Part shown: piece by piece, positions 4,406 through 6,355 of the stretch
Layout: each line of letters begins with the position of its first letter
Position numbering within the stretch: the stretch's first letter is position 1
Origin: Oxalobacteraceae bacterium
GTDB lineage: Bacteria; Pseudomonadota; Gammaproteobacteria; Burkholderiales; Burkholderiaceae_D
Direction of reading: 5' to 3'
NCBI GenBank assembly: GCA_947453015.1
Contig: CANGFL010000084.1
Coordinates: 1-6,355, forward strand
Length of the DNA stretch: 6,355 nucleotides
Translations under genes and position numbers: made by a program
Notes under the pieces: model-generated
Databases searched by the model: none
Told to the model about the DNA's origin: nothing
What the model saw: the letters and a program-made list of their open reading frames with translations, nothing else

Positions 4406-6355
4406 TCGCCCAGGAACTTGAAGTTAGTTTGCACATGGCCTTTGTTGAGGCTCGACAAGCACGACATGAATTTATTACTGTCGAGCATCTCTTGCTTGCG
4501 CTACTAGACAATCCCTCAGCGGCAGAGGTTTTACGTGCGTGTGCGGTGAATGTTGATGATCTCCGTAAAACTCTCACCAACTTTATTACAGACAATACAC
4601 CGACGGTCCCCGGTACGAGCGAAGTTGATACTCAACCGACCTTAGGTTTTCAACGTGTCATTCAACGTGCCATCATGCACGTACAGTCGGCTTCGAATGG
4701 TAAGAAAGAAGTCACAGGCGCCAACGTGTTGGTGGCTATCTTTGGTGAAAAAGATTCGCATGCTGTCTACTACCTGCATCAGCAGGGAGTAACGCGACTC
4801 GACGTCGTTAATTTTATTTCGCATGGTGTGCGCAAGGATCAACAATCCGAATCGCAAAAAGCACCTGAAGGTGTGGAAGAAGGCACCTCAGAAGGTCAGC
4901 AAAAAGAAAGTGCGCTCGACCAATTTACTCAGAATCTCAACAAGCTGGCTGCTGAAGGAAAAATCGATCCATTGATTGGTCGTGAAGCTGAAGTCGAGCG
5001 AGTGATTCAAACCTTATGCCGTCGCCGTAAAAACAATCCTTTGTTGGTGGGTGAGGCAGGCGTTGGTAAAACAGCGATTGCTGAAGGTCTCGCATGGCGT
5101 GTAACGCAAGGCGACGTGCCAGAGATTTTGCAAAACGCTGTTGTGTACTCGCTAGACATGGGCGCTTTGTTGGCAGGTACTAAATATCGCGGTGATTTCG
5201 AGCAGCGCTTGAAAGCGGTATTGAAACAAATGAAAAACAATCCCAATGGGATTTTGTTTATCGATGAGATTCATACCATCATCGGTGCAGGTTCTGCTTC
5301 GGGCGGTACGTTAGATGCGTCTAACCTACTGAAGCCAGCGCTATCTAGCGGTCAGTTGAAATGTATCGGTGCTACTACCTTTACTGAATACCGCGGTGTG
5401 TTTGAAAAAGACCATGCGCTGTCACGTCGTTTCCAGAAAATCGATGTGAATGAGCCGACGGTTGAGCAAACTATTCAGATTTTGCGTGGATTGAAATCAC
5501 GCTTCGAAGAACATCATGGCGTGAAGTACTCTGCTTCTGCGCTGACCTCAGCGGCTGAATTGGCTGCGCGCTTTATCAATGATAGACATTTGCCTGATAA
5601 GGCGATTGATGTCATCGACGAAGCCGGTGCAGCTCAGCGCATTCTTCCAAAATCGAAACAGAAAAAAACCATTGGTAAGCCAGAGATCGAGGACATCATT
5701 TCCAAGATCGCTCGCGTGCCGGCAGCATCGGTCAATCAAGATGACCGCACCAAGTTGCAAACGATCGATCGCGATCTGAAGAATGTGGTGTTTGGACAGG
5801 ATCCCGCAATTGAAGCTTTGGCTGCTGCCATCAAAATGGCTCGCGCTGGTTTGGGTAAAACGGATAAGCCGATTGGTTCGTTCTTATTCTCTGGTCCTAC
5901 AGGTGTAGGAAAAACCGAGGTCGCCAAACAACTCGCCTTTATCTTAGGTATTGAGTTGATTCGTTTTGATATGTCCGAATACATGGAGCGGCATGCGGTT
6001 AGTCGTTTGATTGGTGCGCCACCGGGTTATGTGGGATTTGATCAAGGTGGTTTGTTGACTGAGGCTGTCACCAAAAAACCGCATTCTGTGTTGCTGCTCG
6101 ATGAGATAGAAAAAGCGCATCCGGATGTGTTCAACATCCTGCTGCAAGTGATGGATCACGGAACACTCACGGATAACAATGGTCGCAAAGCTGACTTCCG
6201 TAACGTGATCATCATCATGACTACCAATGCCGGAGCTGAAAGTCTGCAGAAGCGGACCATGGGCTTTACAGAGTCTAAGCAAGCGGGCGATGAAATGATT
6301 GATATCAAGCGTATGTTTACGCCTGAATTCCGCAATCGTTTGGATGCGATCATCA
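4402..6355 (+). CDS. clpA: ClpA, AAA+ unfoldase of the ClpAP protease (3' end cut off)
   Basis: ClpA is a hexameric ATP-driven unfoldase that threads substrates into the ClpP peptidase. 651 codons are visible and the gene leaves the window. E. coli ClpA has 758 residues, so roughly the last 110, including the C-terminal small domain and the usual position of the IGL/IGF loop that docks ClpP, cannot be seen. The N-domain (about 1-140), which binds ClpS, starts [15 protein letters not shown] glutamine- and glutamate-rich linker spans about 143-172. AAA-1 has Walker A GEAGVGKT (217-224), pore loop KYRG (261-264), Walker B ILFIDE (284-289) and Arg342-Arg343. AAA-2 has Walker A GPTGVGKT (498-505), pore loop GYVG (542-545), Walker B LLLDE (564-568), sensor TTNAG (607-611) and FRNRLD (643-648). 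The absence of a long coiled-coil middle domain separates it from ClpB. GGAGGAAG (4393-4400), the end of clpS, acts as the ribosome binding site. The ATGA overlap with clpS shows an operon. Confidence 0.97.
   Translation, partial: MIAQELEVSLHMAFVEARQARHEFITVEHLLLALLDNPSAAEVLRACAVNVDDLRKTLTNFITDNTPTVPGTSEVDTQPTLGFQRVIQRAIMHVQSASNGKKEVTGANVLVAIFGEKDSHAVYYLHQQGVTRLDVVNFISHGVRKDQQSESQKAPEGVEEGTSEGQQKESALDQFTQNLNKLAAEGKIDPLIGREAEVERVIQTLCRRRKNNPLLVGEAGVGKTAIAEGLAWRVTQGDVPEILQNAVVYSLDMGALLAGTKYRGDFEQRLKAVLKQMKNNPNGILFIDEIHTIIGAGSASGGTLDASNLLKPALSSGQLKCIGATTFTEYRGVFEKDHALSRRFQKIDVNEPTVEQTIQILRGLKSRFEEHHGVKYSASALTSAAELAARFINDRHLPDKAIDVIDEAGAAQRILPKSKQKKTIGKPEIEDIISKIARVPAASVNQDDRTKLQTIDRDLKNVVFGQDPAIEALAAAIKMARAGLGKTDKPIGSFLFSGPTGVGKTEVAKQLAFILGIELIRFDMSEYMERHAVSRLIGAPPGYVGFDQGGLLTEAVTKKPHSVLLLDEIEKAHPDVFNILLQVMDHGTLTDNNGRKADFRNVIIIMTTNAGAESLQKRTMGFTESKQAGDEMIDIKRMFTPEFRNRLDAII

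Noticed and set aside
4266..4595. A 109-codon minus-strand reading frame across clpS and clpA
   Set aside because: It is antisense to two well-identified genes and encodes no recognisable protein.
5944..6282. Minus-strand reading frames within clpA
   Set aside because: They are shadows of the clpA coding sequence, which is intact in its frame with both AAA domains.

Overview
The window is ordinary core chromosome of a betaproteobacterium. It most resembles Burkholderiales, possibly the Oxalobacteraceae, judging from protein similarity to remembered families, the neighbourhood murJ / rpsT / DUF192 / rluE-like / icd / csp / clpS-clpA, and promoters with the CGCTATAAT context common in that order. 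The genus cannot be fixed from the sequence alone. Base composition is moderate for Burkholderiales and looks even across the window. I see no insertion sequence, integrase, tRNA, rRNA, CRISPR array, toxin-antitoxin pair or phage gene, and no clear new multi-gene system.

Layout. Positions 1-143 (minus) hold the N-terminus of the lipid II flippase MurJ, running off the left edge. It is divergent from rpsT (417-680, plus, ribosomal protein S20). A bidirectional terminator at 722-754 separates rpsT from the convergent gene 755-1186 (minus), a secreted DUF192 protein. Upstream of that, on the same strand, is an RluE-like 23S rRNA pseudouridine synthase (1341-1898). A 250-bp divergent spacer with a striking palindrome leads to icd (2149-3402, plus, NADP isocitrate dehydrogenase). 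Icd converges on a cold-shock-domain protein gene (3547-3750, minus) across a second bidirectional terminator. A 334-bp divergent spacer then leads to clpS (4085-4405, plus) and clpA (from 4402, plus), which overlap by 4 bp. ClpA is cut by the right edge after 651 codons.

How the genes relate. ClpS and ClpA form one translationally coupled unit: ClpS delivers N-degron substrates to the ClpA unfoldase, which feeds ClpP (not in the window). S20 and the RluE-like enzyme both serve the ribosome, and the cold-shock protein probably acts as an RNA chaperone. Icd is a TCA-cycle enzyme. MurJ serves peptidoglycan synthesis and the DUF192 protein is exported with unknown function. A csp gene divergent from clpSA is also known in E. 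coli (cspD-clpS-clpA), so that arrangement is old.

The parts most worth a second look are non-coding. They are a 14-bp perfect palindrome with an extra half-site upstream of icd, a long imperfect hairpin between icd and its terminator, an apparently leaderless murJ promoter, a hairpin in the rpsT leader, an orphan perfect Shine-Dalgarno sequence in the csp leader, and a 15-bp palindrome beside a direct repeat upstream of the DUF192 gene.
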